Of a DNA stretch of 50,248 nt, positions 29,751 to 40,212 are shown in pieces. Below the pieces are notes generated by a model. The model did not search any database, was not told where the DNA came from, and saw only the letters and a program-made list of their open reading frames with translations. The DNA lies in IMG/VR virus record IMGVR_UViG_3300022200_000065, positions 1 to 50,248 of that record; one strand, given 5' to 3'. Position numbers and translations under genes: made by a program. The DNA comes from a virus. Each line of letters opens with the position of its first letter. Position 1 is the first letter of the stretch.

Positions 29751-31526
29751 CTACTCCATGTGCCTGACAAGATTTGCAGTTTGTGTAACATCAATATCAC
29801 CGTCACTGTTTACACTGGCAGTAATACTCACACTATCACAAGTTGCTTTATACACCTCACCGAAATATGTAACACCAATCAGCATACCCTTAACCAAAGG
29901 TGGTAGATCATCCATGACCGGTAAAGACACTGTGACACGTTCTTTTTTACCGGTATCAACAATTTTTGCAGTACCAACTAATCTGGCTGCTGTATCAGTG
30001 ACGATCAAAGAATTGCTAACGTCTGACGTAGGTATGTTTCCAGCTGTGCCTGTGCGCCTCACATGACGACTAACGCCTTGTTGTTCACCACGAACCCAGC
30101 ACGAGTCACAAAGTTGATTTAGTTCGTCACGTGCACTGTATGTAATAATTACAGCATCGTGAATGTTAATATCGGAGACTTCGGTACCCATGTTCCAAGG
30201 TGTGACCGGCCAACGAGGAACCACATTAATTACTGATGTAAATTCATCCGGTATCAGGATGCAACCAACCATATCAGCAATTTCATTTACTGATTCTATA
30301 GGTGCTTTACCGGTGATGCTAAAAACACCTGCAGGTATGTTAAAATCCAGAAATCCAATAAGTTGAACAGACCAACCAGTACCTGTAAGTATATCGCCCA
30401 TAATCCCCGCTAACGAACGATCTACGTTATTGCTATAGCTGACCAGCGATTTTAAGGGTGACGCTATCTGTGCTATTCTGCTGCGGCATGACGCTGAATA
30501 TTGTGACCGCCCAAACGACTGTGATCGGGTAATTTCTTCAGGTAACAAATAAAAATCATAACCGTTAATTTCAACCAGTAACAGATTATTAATTGCGTTA
30601 TCTGCATCACCTTTACTTGAAAAGTCAATACTACCACTTGCTGTGAACTGACCTCGACTATTTGATATCGAAACGGAATCAACAACAATCGGTGTGCCGT
30701 CCGACACTCGGGTAACAATTAACGTTGGTTGCATTAAATATGCCCTTCTTATCTGCGGTTCGATAGGTACTTTAAAATCAAAGTTTGGTAATTGACCACC
30801 ACCATCCAACGAACCACCACCATCATCGTAGTAGCAAAATTCTTCAGATGGTGTAAATCTAATAATTGCTGGGTTAGTCGGTGTAACTAACAAATTACTA
30901 AATCGAATTGTGACTTTGCCGATTGCTGGTCTGTAATTCGTGCTACAAATCCAGCGTGGTTTATGTGGCCCATAGAATATATTGTATTCCACTTCATCTT
31001 GGTCACTACCACTTCGCCATATAACATTTAAATCGACATGCTTTGGGTGCAGTGATGATTCAAAATTAATTTTAGTTAGCGTTTCATGTTTTATTAACTT
31101 TGACTGCCAATAACAATCTATTCTGTTTTCCTTTTGTGGAGGTATTAACCAGCTTGTTTTTGTTTCAGTACAGTAAAGATTAGTAATATGCCATGCAGGG
31201 TGTATTAATTGTTCCACTAAAGATGTGTCGATATATGTCAAATTAAATACAGTGTCATGCCACCCCATAACTTGCCAAGGAATGTTTAGTTGATTCCCAA
31301 CCTTAGCCAAACCTGTATAAGCAATTGATATATCATTTCCTCTACGAAATAACGACCAATTTAATAATATACCAACCTCATGATCTAAAGTATCGGAAAA
31401 ATCAACACTTGTAACAATACCAATCTGACCCCAATCAAACGGGATGGTAGGTATTGGTTCAAACCGCAATGTGATCGGTATTGTTGTATTTTCAACAAGT
31501 GTAGAAAATCTTAACTCAATTGTCAT
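29751..31526 (-). CDS. Tail tip / baseplate hub-like protein
   Basis: 591 residues, mostly beta-rich. The C-terminal half (NRSLAGIMGDILTGTGW-like segment, then SVNEIADMVGCILIPDE, DAVIITYSARDELNQLC, CWVRGEQQGVSRHVRRTGT) resembles hub proteins of long-tailed phages that form the tail end and carry the entry enzyme. It precedes the lysozyme-like gene, which fits. ATGA overlap with the gene upstream. Confidence 0.55.
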   Translation of the reverse strand: MTIELRFSTLVENTTIPITLRFEPIPTIPFDWGQIGIVTSVDFSDTLDHEVGILLNWSLFRRGNDISIAYTGLAKVGNQLNIPWQVMGWHDTVFNLTYIDTSLVEQLIHPAWHITNLYCTETKTSWLIPPQKENRIDCYWQSKLIKHETLTKINFESSLHPKHVDLNVIWRSGSDQDEVEYNIFYGPHKPRWICSTNYRPAIGKVTIRFSNLLVTPTNPAIIRFTPSEEFCYYDDGGGSLDGGGQLPNFDFKVPIEPQIRRAYLMQPTLIVTRVSDGTPIVVDSVSISNSRGQFTASGSIDFSSKGDADNAINNLLLVEINGYDFYLLPEEITRSQSFGRSQYSASCRSRIAQIASPLKSLVSYSNNVDRSLAGIMGDILTGTGWSVQLIGFLDFNIPAGVFSITGKAPIESVNEIADMVGCILIPDEFTSVINVVPRWPVTPWNMGTEVSDINIHDAVIITYSARDELNQLCDSCWVRGEQQGVSRHVRRTGTAGNIPTSDVSNSLIVTDTAARLVGTAKIVDTGKKERVTVSLPVMDDLPPLVKGMLIGVTYFGEVYKATCDSVSITASVNSDGDIDVTQTANLVRHME

Positions 31527-31831
31527 GGATTTAGCACTACAGTTCTTGCATCAACGAGTTCAGCTTGAATCTTATCAGCACCGGCTAAGTTATACGATGG
31601 TTCGCCTAAGTCATCAAATATAAGCGCAAACAAATCAAACCCAACAGTGTATTGAAAAGGTACAATAAATCTCACTGTGTTTGAACCTGGTTTAAATCCG
31701 GCCCTTATTACATTCATACTTTTGCGGTCGAATACAGCATATCTTTCAGCAGCAGGGTCAATATCAACTTCAACAACTCCACGATGTACTGGGTTTGGGT
31801 ATTGTTGTTCAAATATTACCAAATGGGTCAT
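31523..31831 (-). CDS. Small tail-region protein
   Basis: 102 residues from the ATG at 31831 (GGAG 9 bases upstream); a start 15 codons earlier would lie in a different gene's coding region with no site. Beta-rich, unrecognised. Overlaps the gene upstream by 23 bases. Confidence 0.6.
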   Translation of the reverse strand: MTHLVIFEQQYPNPVHRGVVEVDIDPAAERYAVFDRKSMNVIRAGFKPGSNTVRFIVPFQYTVGFDLFALIFDDLGEPSYNLAGADKIQAELVDARTVVLNP

Positions 31832-32828
31832 TCCACTGCTCCATATTAATAAACGCGCCAGCTGAAGTATAACCACCCTGTATAAAACTTCTTAATAACC
31901 AGTGTAAATTACCATTGATTGATTTAGTAAATGGCCAAGTAGTATTTTGATAACCTACTTTTAAACTATAACCATACCCAGGTAGTGTACCTCTAATAGT
32001 AGGTGATAACGTACTATCTCTGACGCTTACGTTTGACCTATCAACAGCTGTAGACGTAATGGCCATGTTTGTTATCCAAAAAAAAGCAGGCATTAATATT
32101 TCATTTGATGTAGGTTCTGATAAAACTACAGAGTTGGTAATACCACCAGTATTACCTGGGTAAAGTATATTCAGAGTATAATCCCTGGAACCGTTAAACC
32201 CATCAGCATCATAAATTTTAAAAGGTGTTCTAACCAATGAGTCGTTAGCTGCTCTCATGTAGTACAAAGAATCTTCAGAAGCAGATGAAGAAAATGTTGC
32301 ATTCCAAAAAGATGAAAACGCTATGAAACGACCGGCATCAGATGGTATTGAAGAATAAAAATCACCGATGTAAGCAGCAGTACCAAAGTTAGACGGCCCT
32401 GTCATTTTTAAGGTTGGTGTACTTTGGTCGATGGTTAGATAAAAACCAATTGTGGTGCCTATGATAACCCAACGAGTCATATTAGTACCTAACCAAACAG
32501 ATTGAACATTACCTTGACCAAAAAAAGTATTAATATCACTTACAGTTTGTGCATAAGTTAAACGCATTGGGGTGTTATTAGCATCGGCAGCTGTATTGCT
32601 ATAAAGTTTTACATAACCACCAGAACCACCAACAGCAGGGTTATTTCTAAATATAACAGATTGTGTTGCCGGTTCATAAAACGGCATAGTCCAGCCTAGT
32701 GGTGATTTTGAACCATAGCCGGTAACTAAACACTTGTTAAGAATATCAATCAATTCCGACGGTTTACCGTTTGTTAATTGCGGTGCACCTGGGTCATCCC
32801 ATCTATACACTGTTACAGCTTGGCTCAT
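31809..32828 (-). CDS. Tail protein of tip module
   Basis: 339 residues. The N terminus (YRWDDPGAPQLTNGKPSEL, LVTGYGSKSPLGWTMPF) matches a tail-tip protein family I know from many siphophages. Ends in a short Trp-rich segment. Likely part of the tail tip complex. ATGA-type overlap with the gene upstream. Confidence 0.65.
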   Translation of the reverse strand: MSQAVTVYRWDDPGAPQLTNGKPSELIDILNKCLVTGYGSKSPLGWTMPFYEPATQSVIFRNNPAVGGSGGYVKLYSNTAADANNTPMRLTYAQTVSDINTFFGQGNVQSVWLGTNMTRWVIIGTTIGFYLTIDQSTPTLKMTGPSNFGTAAYIGDFYSSIPSDAGRFIAFSSFWNATFSSSASEDSLYYMRAANDSLVRTPFKIYDADGFNGSRDYTLNILYPGNTGGITNSVVLSEPTSNEILMPAFFWITNMAITSTAVDRSNVSVRDSTLSPTIRGTLPGYGYSLKVGYQNTTWPFTKSINGNLHWLLRSFIQGGYTSAGAFINMEQWNDPFGNI

Positions 32829-35248
32829 GCTTCGTTACCTCGGAAACTAATTAATGCTCGGTCTGTTGTGATCTGACTATGACCTGATTCAACAACTCGA
32901 ACCAGCATAATTGGTCGTGATGCTGCAAATGTTTCAAACCGGATTGCTTCACCGGCTGACCAACCACCACCAAACGCCTCTTGCCGAATTATAAAATAAG
33001 GTTCACCAACAACATTGTTGATGGGTACAAAGTCATTTAGTGTGTCACCTGTGGCCACCTGACCAATATTTTTACCGACTAGCCGAAACGCTGTACCAGT
33101 AGTAAATATTATTACCCAATCCTCATTAATCGCACCAGCGTTACTAACCTCAATAGGGTAAGCTGCTGTATTTAAATTTGCTGTTGCAGCAGTACCATCA
33201 ATGTCCCAATTATTACCCCAGCTTGTCATATCCCGAACAAGACCAACCACAGCTTGTAAATCACCTAAATTCTGAACACTAGCAACCGTTGACCCAGCAG
33301 GGTATGTACGGGTTAATTCAGACGCTAACAACAAAGAATCAGTGTTTACATTAGCAACTAAACCAAGTTCACCAATAGTATCAACCAGGGTAAATGGTGC
33401 AGTAAACCCAGGGAATGAACTGTTAATGGTTACTGTGCCTGCGTCAAGGTCAACAGTAAAATGAGTGTTACCAACTGTCCACAAACTTACATTATTTGCA
33501 TCTGTGATATCAGCAAATCTTGCATTTGTTCTAATTGTTTTTACCTGTGCTGGTGCCGGTGACGCTACAACCTGAAACTGACTGTGTTGAATAGCAACAA
33601 CACCCCATTTTTGAAATACACTAACTGTGCCGCCTGTTGGCATCCTCAAAGGGTCAAGACCAAATATGCTGGCTGGTGGTAACGTTTTATAAATATCAAT
33701 TACGTCATAAACCAAGGTGCTCAAATCAACAGCTGATGAAAAAGTTAGACTAACTACACCGTTAACTATTGTACCTGTTATCCCTGTACCAGCTATATCC
33801 CCTAAATTATCAGAACTACCACTTAATAAGGTACCAACGAGATTAACAACACGTACGTTGAACGAATCTAATCGGGGGTTTGAAAACGGTAATGCAAAAG
33901 AAAAATTTGATTCACCGTTTAAAAAACTAACTAGTGATGTAAATTGGAATGCTGAAAACGATGCTGATGCTGCAATAAAATTACCAGTCGTATAATTGAA
34001 AGTACCAGCTAAAATGTATTCAAAAGTTGGTGCACCTAAATAAATATAGAATGCGTCATCTTCTTCATAACATGAAACCCTGGAACCGTTGTAAACAATA
34101 CTGCTGTTAACTGTATTTTTAACAATTATCATGTCATCTGGTACAGGGTCAACATAACTATGGTTTAGATACGTGGTATTCGAAAGATAGGATAATGTGA
34201 TTGGTGTACCGACAACAGGCGCATTAGTAAGCGTTACTGAAACAGTACCAGAACCAATAGTCATACCTGCATTAGAGTAAACAGCATTACCAGAACCAGT
34301 ATTTACAGTGTACGTTACGATAGGTCGATAACTAATTTTAGCTGACCCAACAGCTAATAATGATGGGACGGTAAATAAGTAAGTTCTTGCAATTGTTGCT
34401 GTTAATATTGCTGACTTAGTAACTAATCGTGAGCCATCACCCGGCACCTGATTAGAATACGGGTATTGTACTGGTACAGTGGGTATTATTTGTTGTGTAG
34501 TAGAACCTACATCAAGTTCAATACTACCCAAAGTGGCACTAGTCTGTAACTCTTTAACACCATGATATGTTAACTGTGATACAGTGGTTGTTTTTCTAAT
34601 TTTTGTGCACCCGGATTGAGAATTAATAGAAATAGATGGTCCTGGTGTAAGCGTTTCAATGGCTGGGCTAAATGTAACAACACCATTTACAGCTAATGAT
34701 ACTCCTGTAACTTGACAAATATGTTCTAACCTGGGGTAAGTAGCACTTTCGTTACCAGTATATTCCACAGTGATCGCAATAATATCACCAACAACTAAGT
34801 AAGTTGTTATGCTTGTTCCTGATTCATTTCTAGTTAGATACTTCGATGAAAAACTATCTTGAAATGGGACGAATTCAGGACCAGCACCGTTTATCAATGC
34901 ACCAGGTTTAACAGCTGATTCAAGTATGTCAACCATTTCAGGCATACGAGTATTATCATTAAGGTCGCCTGCTTCAACAATCATTGTGGTAACTAATGGA
35001 TCAACTGGTGGGCTGCTGATAAAAATATGACCACCGATCAACTTTTCCGTACCAAGTGTGTTTAATGCCGGATAGCATTTGACGATTTCAACAGCTGATT
35101 GCGCGTGGTCAATATCTGAAATTGGGTCAAATAAATCGTTTAATAAACCAGAGGTAACTTTGTTATTGGTGCGCTGGCCACCTGATTGGTCAGTATCGCC
35201 CAACAACTCAGGTTTAAAAATAACTAGGTCGCTTCGTATGATTGTCAT
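32825..35248 (-). CDS. Large tail protein
   Basis: 807 residues, beta-rich. The part KTLPPASIFGLDPLRMPTGG followed by VSVFQKWGVVAIQHSQ (about 525-565) and WGNNWDIDG near 685 is typical of a big tail protein found beside tape measure in phages with this order. No catalytic motif; probably forms the tip cone or collar. Starts one base after the previous stop. Confidence 0.65.
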   Translation of the reverse strand: MTIIRSDLVIFKPELLGDTDQSGGQRTNNKVTSGLLNDLFDPISDIDHAQSAVEIVKCYPALNTLGTEKLIGGHIFISSPPVDPLVTTMIVEAGDLNDNTRMPEMVDILESAVKPGALINGAGPEFVPFQDSFSSKYLTRNESGTSITTYLVVGDIIAITVEYTGNESATYPRLEHICQVTGVSLAVNGVVTFSPAIETLTPGPSISINSQSGCTKIRKTTTVSQLTYHGVKELQTSATLGSIELDVGSTTQQIIPTVPVQYPYSNQVPGDGSRLVTKSAILTATIARTYLFTVPSLLAVGSAKISYRPIVTYTVNTGSGNAVYSNAGMTIGSGTVSVTLTNAPVVGTPITLSYLSNTTYLNHSYVDPVPDDMIIVKNTVNSSIVYNGSRVSCYEEDDAFYIYLGAPTFEYILAGTFNYTTGNFIAASASFSAFQFTSLVSFLNGESNFSFALPFSNPRLDSFNVRVVNLVGTLLSGSSDNLGDIAGTGITGTIVNGVVSLTFSSAVDLSTLVYDVIDIYKTLPPASIFGLDPLRMPTGGTVSVFQKWGVVAIQHSQFQVVASPAPAQVKTIRTNARFADITDANNVSLWTVGNTHFTVDLDAGTVTINSSFPGFTAPFTLVDTIGELGLVANVNTDSLLLASELTRTYPAGSTVASVQNLGDLQAVVGLVRDMTSWGNNWDIDGTAATANLNTAAYPIEVSNAGAINEDWVIIFTTGTAFRLVGKNIGQVATGDTLNDFVPINNVVGEPYFIIRQEAFGGGWSAGEAIRFETFAASRPIMLVRVVESGHSQITTDRALISFRGNEA

Positions 35249-35249
35249 T

Positions 35250-35627
35250 TTACACCGTCAGAAATTTAAGGGTTACATTTGTTAGCGTATCACAACCACC
35301 AACCACTGTGAATAAATCATCACCGGTAACAGCATCACCGGTGTTGTCCCAAATTACATCTAATTCGTCATCATTTATTTTCAATGTAAAGGGGCCAAGT
35401 GTTGTACTGTTGTGATTTTGTAATGCTTCAAAGTCTAGCCTAGTCATCCACCCAGTCAATGTACCAACGATCACAGGTAGACCGGCGACAACTGTGGTTT
35501 GTTGGACAATTAGCGCACCATTACTGGCGCGTTTACTATTGGCGAACACCTTGCGTTGTGTGTTTTTATTTAACCAGACCAGTTGTTGTATTTCTGGTTC
35601 GATTGTATCAATCATTTGATTGGACAC
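35250..35627 (-). CDS. Distal tail protein-like
   Basis: 125 residues with a GTG start preceded by GGGGG, which decides it over Met5. Beta-rich, immediately after the tape measure, the place of a distal tail or tip-initiating protein. No family is certain. Confidence 0.55.
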   Translation of the reverse strand: MSNQMIDTIEPEIQQLVWLNKNTQRKVFANSKRASNGALIVQQTTVVAGLPVIVGTLTGWMTRLDFEALQNHNSTTLGPFTLKINDDELDVIWDNTGDAVTGDDLFTVVGGCDTLTNVTLKFLTV

Positions 35628-35629
35628 CG

Positions 35630-38600
35630 TTAGCCCCCTACCTTAGACGCACGTTGAATATCTGATACTAATTTGCTAAGTGAGTTTTGGTCCATTTGTG
35701 CCTTATAACTGCTATTACCTACTTGCAACTGTAACACAACCTGCTGACCATTTCCGCTAGTGGTAGATTGTGCACTAGTGGTAGATTGTGCACTAGTGGT
35801 AGATTGTGCACTAGTGGTAGATTGTGTGTTTGGTGTAGTTGGTTTACCAAACTGTTGTTTATACTCTATGTCCTGGGCCTGTTTCAATTTAGTAATTGCT
35901 TCATCAATTTTACTAACCAGGGTGGCATCACCTGCTAATTTAGCCTTTTCCATTAATGCTAAATATTCATCAATCTCAGTTTTAAATTTACGTTTTATAA
36001 TTGATTCCTCATTACCTAATGCTTTATCTAATCGGTCCTGTACACTTAGTAACGCATCATCAACAACACCGTTTAAGGCTTGTATTTCATCTTTTGCTTT
36101 TTGAATTGCAGCCAATAATGGATCTAGCTGTTGTTCAGAAAGGGTATACAACGAGTTATTTGCTTGGTAACTTATTTTTTCCAACTGAGCTAATGATAAG
36201 TTTCCTTGGTCAAGAGTATCGATCAATTTCCGATAAGATAAAGTCTGTCCGATAATTCTTTGTTCACGGGCAAAACCTTTATCAAACTCATTAGCTAGTG
36301 TTTTCCAGAACTGACCAGTAACACCGGCATTTTGCCAAATCTTTTCACCGAGTTCATCATACCGTTTAGTAAGTTCACTAATTGATTTATTACTTAAATC
36401 AAATTGTTGGTTAAGATAATTACTAGCTTCACCATACAAGCTAATTGCTGTTGTTGATTTAGTAACAGCCTCTGTGTGTATACCTTGTGTTGCACTAGCG
36501 CTAGACGTTGCACTATTATTTTCACGAACGATTTCAGTATTCTCACGAATGACACTATTAATTTCGTTCAGCGCCTGGGTCAATGATCTGGTGCGTTCTT
36601 CATATTCTGCCTTTGTCAATGAACCAGCTTCGAACTGGCGCTGCAATAACAACAATTCCTGTTGATATTGACGCTGCATAACGACCAGCTGGCCATAGTT
36701 GGCGTTCTCTATGGCGATTAGCTGACTCTGTTCCGTCCGTAAACCTTTTAACTTTTGTTCTTCAACAGCAAGTGCAGCTAAGGTTCTGGCACGGTCTGCA
36801 GCAATTTGATTACCAGCCTCTAAAGTTTCGTTGTACTCTGTAATCTTTTTTTCAGACTGTAAAATTTCGTCAGCAAATTTGGCCTGACCCAATGTGTTTG
36901 CAGTAACAGCTTTACCGAATGTGCCTACTGACTGTGTGGCAATTGTATAATTGTCACTTAACGCACCAATTGCTGCAGTAAAATCAGCCTCTGTAATAGC
37001 ACCATCCTGGTACTGTTGGAATAATTCTTTACGGGCTGCAAGGTTTTCTTCAGTTGACGCAGTATTTGCTTTTACTGCTTCAACTTGTTCTGTTACAACA
37101 ATGTTGTATTGTGACAAAGATGCAGATAACTCATTAATGGCCAATGCAGCAGCTTCATCAGTAACCTTACCGGCTTCGCGTAACGCTTTGACATTTGCAA
37201 TTGATTCTTCAACTAGTGTTGCTTTTGCAAGATACTCAGTCATCGACACGTTGATACCGATCTGAGCATTTACCAGCTGTTCAATACTACCAATTTCATC
37301 CTGCTTGGCTTCAGCTGATTGGCGGGACGCTTCTGCACTTTGTAATTTTAACTGTGTTTCAATTTCCTGTTCACGGTTAGCCCGGACAAGGCTGGCAGTC
37401 AGTTGACGGTATAAACCATCCTCAGCGGCTGAATACTCATTTTTTGCAAGAATAGTTGTGATTGATGCGCGTTGTTCAGCAGATAAATTGGTAATAGCAC
37501 CTTTATATTTTTCAGCAGCGTCTTTTAACCCTTCAAAAGCGATAGACGATTTGCCGGCCATCCGGTCTTGTGCGTCACTGATATCTTTTAAATCTTGATC
37601 AATGCTGTTCTTTGTTTCACGCATTAACTCTTTGTACCGGTTCAGACCAGTTTCATCAAAATTCAGGCCAAGTGTTTCATTACCAATTTTTTGCAATTCT
37701 AACGTTGCTACGATAGCGCCTTGCAACCCTAATACCATCAGATTCAGTGCACCTGTTACGGTATTAGCTGAAATCTTGATAGACCCCATTACGTTTTCAA
37801 GGGCACTAAAACCAGAGTCGTCTGAACTGAACGTGTTTAATAGATTATCAAGTACACCCAATGTTTCTGTTAACCCTGTAACAGCTTCAGGTAAAAGTTC
37901 CATTAAGCTAACAACTTCATCAGTTGTTTGGGCAATAACATCACCGACAGCGTTTATGGTTTTTTCGGTTTCGTCGCTGAATGCTTCACCGATGGATTTT
38001 TTAAGCACCCCGAATTTATTATCTAACCGACCTAATGCAGATTCCTGATTGGCATATGCTTTGGCTGCTTCCTTCATGTGGGCATTACCAGCAACCCACT
38101 GTTCATTACTGAGTTTTAACGCGGTTTCAAGCCTGTCAGTGCGACCAGCTAGGGTACCCAATACTGTGAGTGCTTCAGAACCTTCAATGCCCATCTGACG
38201 CAACACAGTTGACATCTGGCCACCTGATTCGTTGATATCATCAAGACCCTTTAAAAATGCCAACAGAATTTTTTCAGGTTCGGTACCAAATGAATCAACA
38301 ATTTCTTGCCCAGTCATCTTAGTGATCAGCGCAAGGCGTTCCATATTTTCACCACCCGTTACGGTGGCTTCTTTAATCACACCAGCAAGGCGTTGAATGG
38401 CCGTCCGGCTACGTTCAGCAGGTTGACCTAATTCAGCAAGTGTTGCACCAACTGCAGCAGCAGCTTTTGACGACAATTCGATTTCACGAGTACCGGCAAC
38501 AATCTCTTTAGTCATTTGTACTATGTCAGCTTCACTGGCTGCGAAATCGTTACCCAGTGCCACTACAGCAGACGAAATGTTTTGAATTGCAGGGATGCCC

Positions 38601-40147
38601 TCACCGGTCATGGTTAATATTCTGGCCAACAGTTGAACCGCTTGATCACCGGCCAAATCAGTTGAATTCTCTAACGCATCTGCAGCACTAACCAGGTTTA
38701 GCAAATCACCTGTTGATTTAGTACCCAGCTGGCCAGCAACTTCAGCATATTTAAGCAATTCGGTTGTTGCTGTTGGTGTGATGTTTTGTGCTAAATCGGA
38801 TAGTGTTTCAGCAAGTCTTTCAGTCTGTTCCCTGGCAATACCTGTGGTTTTTTCAACCTTAGTGATCGCTGTCTCTAGCTGACCATATTCTGTCACACCG
38901 GCTGTAACTGCCTGCGCTGCTTTCTGTGCGCCTAATAACACAGTGTACGCTTGTGCAAGCCTACGGGTTGCTTGTGTCAGCAGGTCTGTGTTTTTGGCAC
39001 CTGTTGAACGGCTAACTACATCGGCTTCGATAGCGCGTCTGGTAAGTTTCACTTGGGCTTCAGTCAACTGCAATGACCGGCGTAATTGGTTTTCTGAACG
39101 AATATACTGACCACTGGTGATCACACCATCAGCTTTTTCACGATTAAGCTTTTCAAGTGCTAATTCATATTCTTTGACAGACGCTTTTACCCGGTCAAGT
39201 TCAACAGCGGCCAACCGTTCAGCTTGTGCAGCTGCTGCTTGTTGTTCTGTTAATTTTTTCTGGCTTAACGCTTGGGCCTCTAACGACTTTTCGACTTTTT
39301 TGCGTTCATCAATTTCGGCACGTAACGAATTGCGAATTGTTTTAGTCTGAGCCTCACTTAATTCTAATGACTTGCGTAACCGTTCTTCTTCTCTGATATA
39401 TTCGGATGTACTTAATATCGCGTCATCCACTTCGTTATTTAATTCACGTAGTGATTGTTCATATTGTTCCAGCGACTGGTTTAACTTGGCTTGGTTGGCA
39501 ATTCTCGAAGCTTCAATTGCGGCAAGTTTTCTGGTTGAATCAACCAGCTTTTCTTGTTCGATTGCAGTTTGTGTAGCTGCTTGTTCAGACTGTTTTGCAA
39601 CAGTAATAGCTTGTTTTTCAACATCAATACGTTGTCTTACAGCAACAATCTGTTTTTGATAATCACTGGTCAGCTTTGCAGCTTGTACGGAAGTATCTTG
39701 AATTTGTTGTTGTAATTTCTGTTGTGTACCATCTAAATCTTTGGTGTCAATACCAAATTGCTTTAGGCTGCGACTTAACCGGTTGTATTCGGTATCCTGG
39801 CTGCGTAAAACTTTACCCATATCGGATAATTCACGCTTAGCATTTTTAACGGCTAAAATTTCTTCGTCTGTTGCGTTTTTGTTTGCTTTAACAGCCTTAG
39901 ATAGTTTTTCGTAGCTAATTTCAGCTAAATCAAATTCATTGCGTAACCGGGCACGTTCTTCAGTAGCTTGCCGGTATGAATTAATTGTTTCTTTACTAAG
40001 TTCAAGTTGTTCTAAATCCTTCTGAGCCTTACGACTGGCTGCACCCAGTTCACCAAGACCATCAACCGTTTCATCAAGTTCGGCAATTGCTAAGTTTTCC
40101 GCTTCAATTCGCAGCTTTACAATATCGGTATCTTTGGTGCTGGCCAT
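35630..40147 (-). CDS. Tail tape measure protein
   Basis: 1505 residues, the largest gene here. Long coiled coils in residues 1-370 (for example LRKSLELSEAQTKTIRNSL), a TP901-type core with TATTELLKYAEVAGQLGTKS (about 455-475) and NSTDLAGDQAVQLLARILTM, a hydrophobic stretch near 790-810, more coiled coils, and a C-terminal STTSAQ repeat. It sets tail length; at about 0.15 nm per residue a tail near 225 nm is expected. No tail-assembly-chaperone gene precedes it. Confidence 0.92.
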   Translation of the reverse strand: MASTKDTDIVKLRIEAENLAIAELDETVDGLGELGAASRKAQKDLEQLELSKETINSYRQATEERARLRNEFDLAEISYEKLSKAVKANKNATDEEILAVKNAKRELSDMGKVLRSQDTEYNRLSRSLKQFGIDTKDLDGTQQKLQQQIQDTSVQAAKLTSDYQKQIVAVRQRIDVEKQAITVAKQSEQAATQTAIEQEKLVDSTRKLAAIEASRIANQAKLNQSLEQYEQSLRELNNEVDDAILSTSEYIREEERLRKSLELSEAQTKTIRNSLRAEIDERKKVEKSLEAQALSQKKLTEQQAAAAQAERLAAVELDRVKASVKEYELALEKLNREKADGVITSGQYIRSENQLRRSLQLTEAQVKLTRRAIEADVVSRSTGAKNTDLLTQATRRLAQAYTVLLGAQKAAQAVTAGVTEYGQLETAITKVEKTTGIAREQTERLAETLSDLAQNITPTATTELLKYAEVAGQLGTKSTGDLLNLVSAADALENSTDLAGDQAVQLLARILTMTGEGIPAIQNISSAVVALGNDFAASEADIVQMTKEIVAGTREIELSSKAAAAVGATLAELGQPAERSRTAIQRLAGVIKEATVTGGENMERLALITKMTGQEIVDSFGTEPEKILLAFLKGLDDINESGGQMSTVLRQMGIEGSEALTVLGTLAGRTDRLETALKLSNEQWVAGNAHMKEAAKAYANQESALGRLDNKFGVLKKSIGEAFSDETEKTINAVGDVIAQTTDEVVSLMELLPEAVTGLTETLGVLDNLLNTFSSDDSGFSALENVMGSIKISANTVTGALNLMVLGLQGAIVATLELQKIGNETLGLNFDETGLNRYKELMRETKNSIDQDLKDISDAQDRMAGKSSIAFEGLKDAAEKYKGAITNLSAEQRASITTILAKNEYSAAEDGLYRQLTASLVRANREQEIETQLKLQSAEASRQSAEAKQDEIGSIEQLVNAQIGINVSMTEYLAKATLVEESIANVKALREAGKVTDEAAALAINELSASLSQYNIVVTEQVEAVKANTASTEENLAARKELFQQYQDGAITEADFTAAIGALSDNYTIATQSVGTFGKAVTANTLGQAKFADEILQSEKKITEYNETLEAGNQIAADRARTLAALAVEEQKLKGLRTEQSQLIAIENANYGQLVVMQRQYQQELLLLQRQFEAGSLTKAEYEERTRSLTQALNEINSVIRENTEIVRENNSATSSASATQGIHTEAVTKSTTAISLYGEASNYLNQQFDLSNKSISELTKRYDELGEKIWQNAGVTGQFWKTLANEFDKGFAREQRIIGQTLSYRKLIDTLDQGNLSLAQLEKISYQANNSLYTLSEQQLDPLLAAIQKAKDEIQALNGVVDDALLSVQDRLDKALGNEESIIKRKFKTEIDEYLALMEKAKLAGDATLVSKIDEAITKLKQAQDIEYKQQFGKPTTPNTQSTTSAQSTTSAQSTTSAQSTTSGNGQQVVLQLQVGNSSYKAQMDQNSLSKLVSDIQRASKVGG
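35756..35827. repeat. 18-bp tandem repeat in the tape measure gene
   Basis: Four near-identical 18-bp units (core GGTAGATTGTGCACTAGT on the plus strand) encode a repeated STTSAQ hexapeptide near the C terminus of the tape measure. Being a multiple of three, unit number can change without frameshift. Confidence 0.9.
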
Positions 40148-40163
40148 GTGTCAAATTCCAAAT

Positions 40164-40193
40164 AAAAAAAAGGGCATGCCTAAGCATACCCCT
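40164..40193 (-). terminator. Terminator or attenuator between tail tube and tape measure genes
   Basis: Minus strand: 8-bp stem with one G-T pair (GGGTATGC / GCATGCCC), 4-base loop TTAG, then eight T. Placed in the only real gap (65 bp) of the tail module. It would lower expression of tape measure and tail tip relative to capsid and tail tube, which are needed in many copies. Confidence 0.85.
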
Positions 40194-40212
40194 TAATTAT
40201 TATGATTTACAG

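Noticed and set aside
37602-38048. Plus-strand ORF of 148 codons within the tape measure gene
   Set aside because: Serine-rich antisense translation of coiled-coil codons; no ribosome site or plus-strand operon nearby.
40148-40212. Frameshifted tail-assembly chaperone gene before the tape measure
   Set aside because: Only 65 bp are available, taken by a terminator, so no gene fits.
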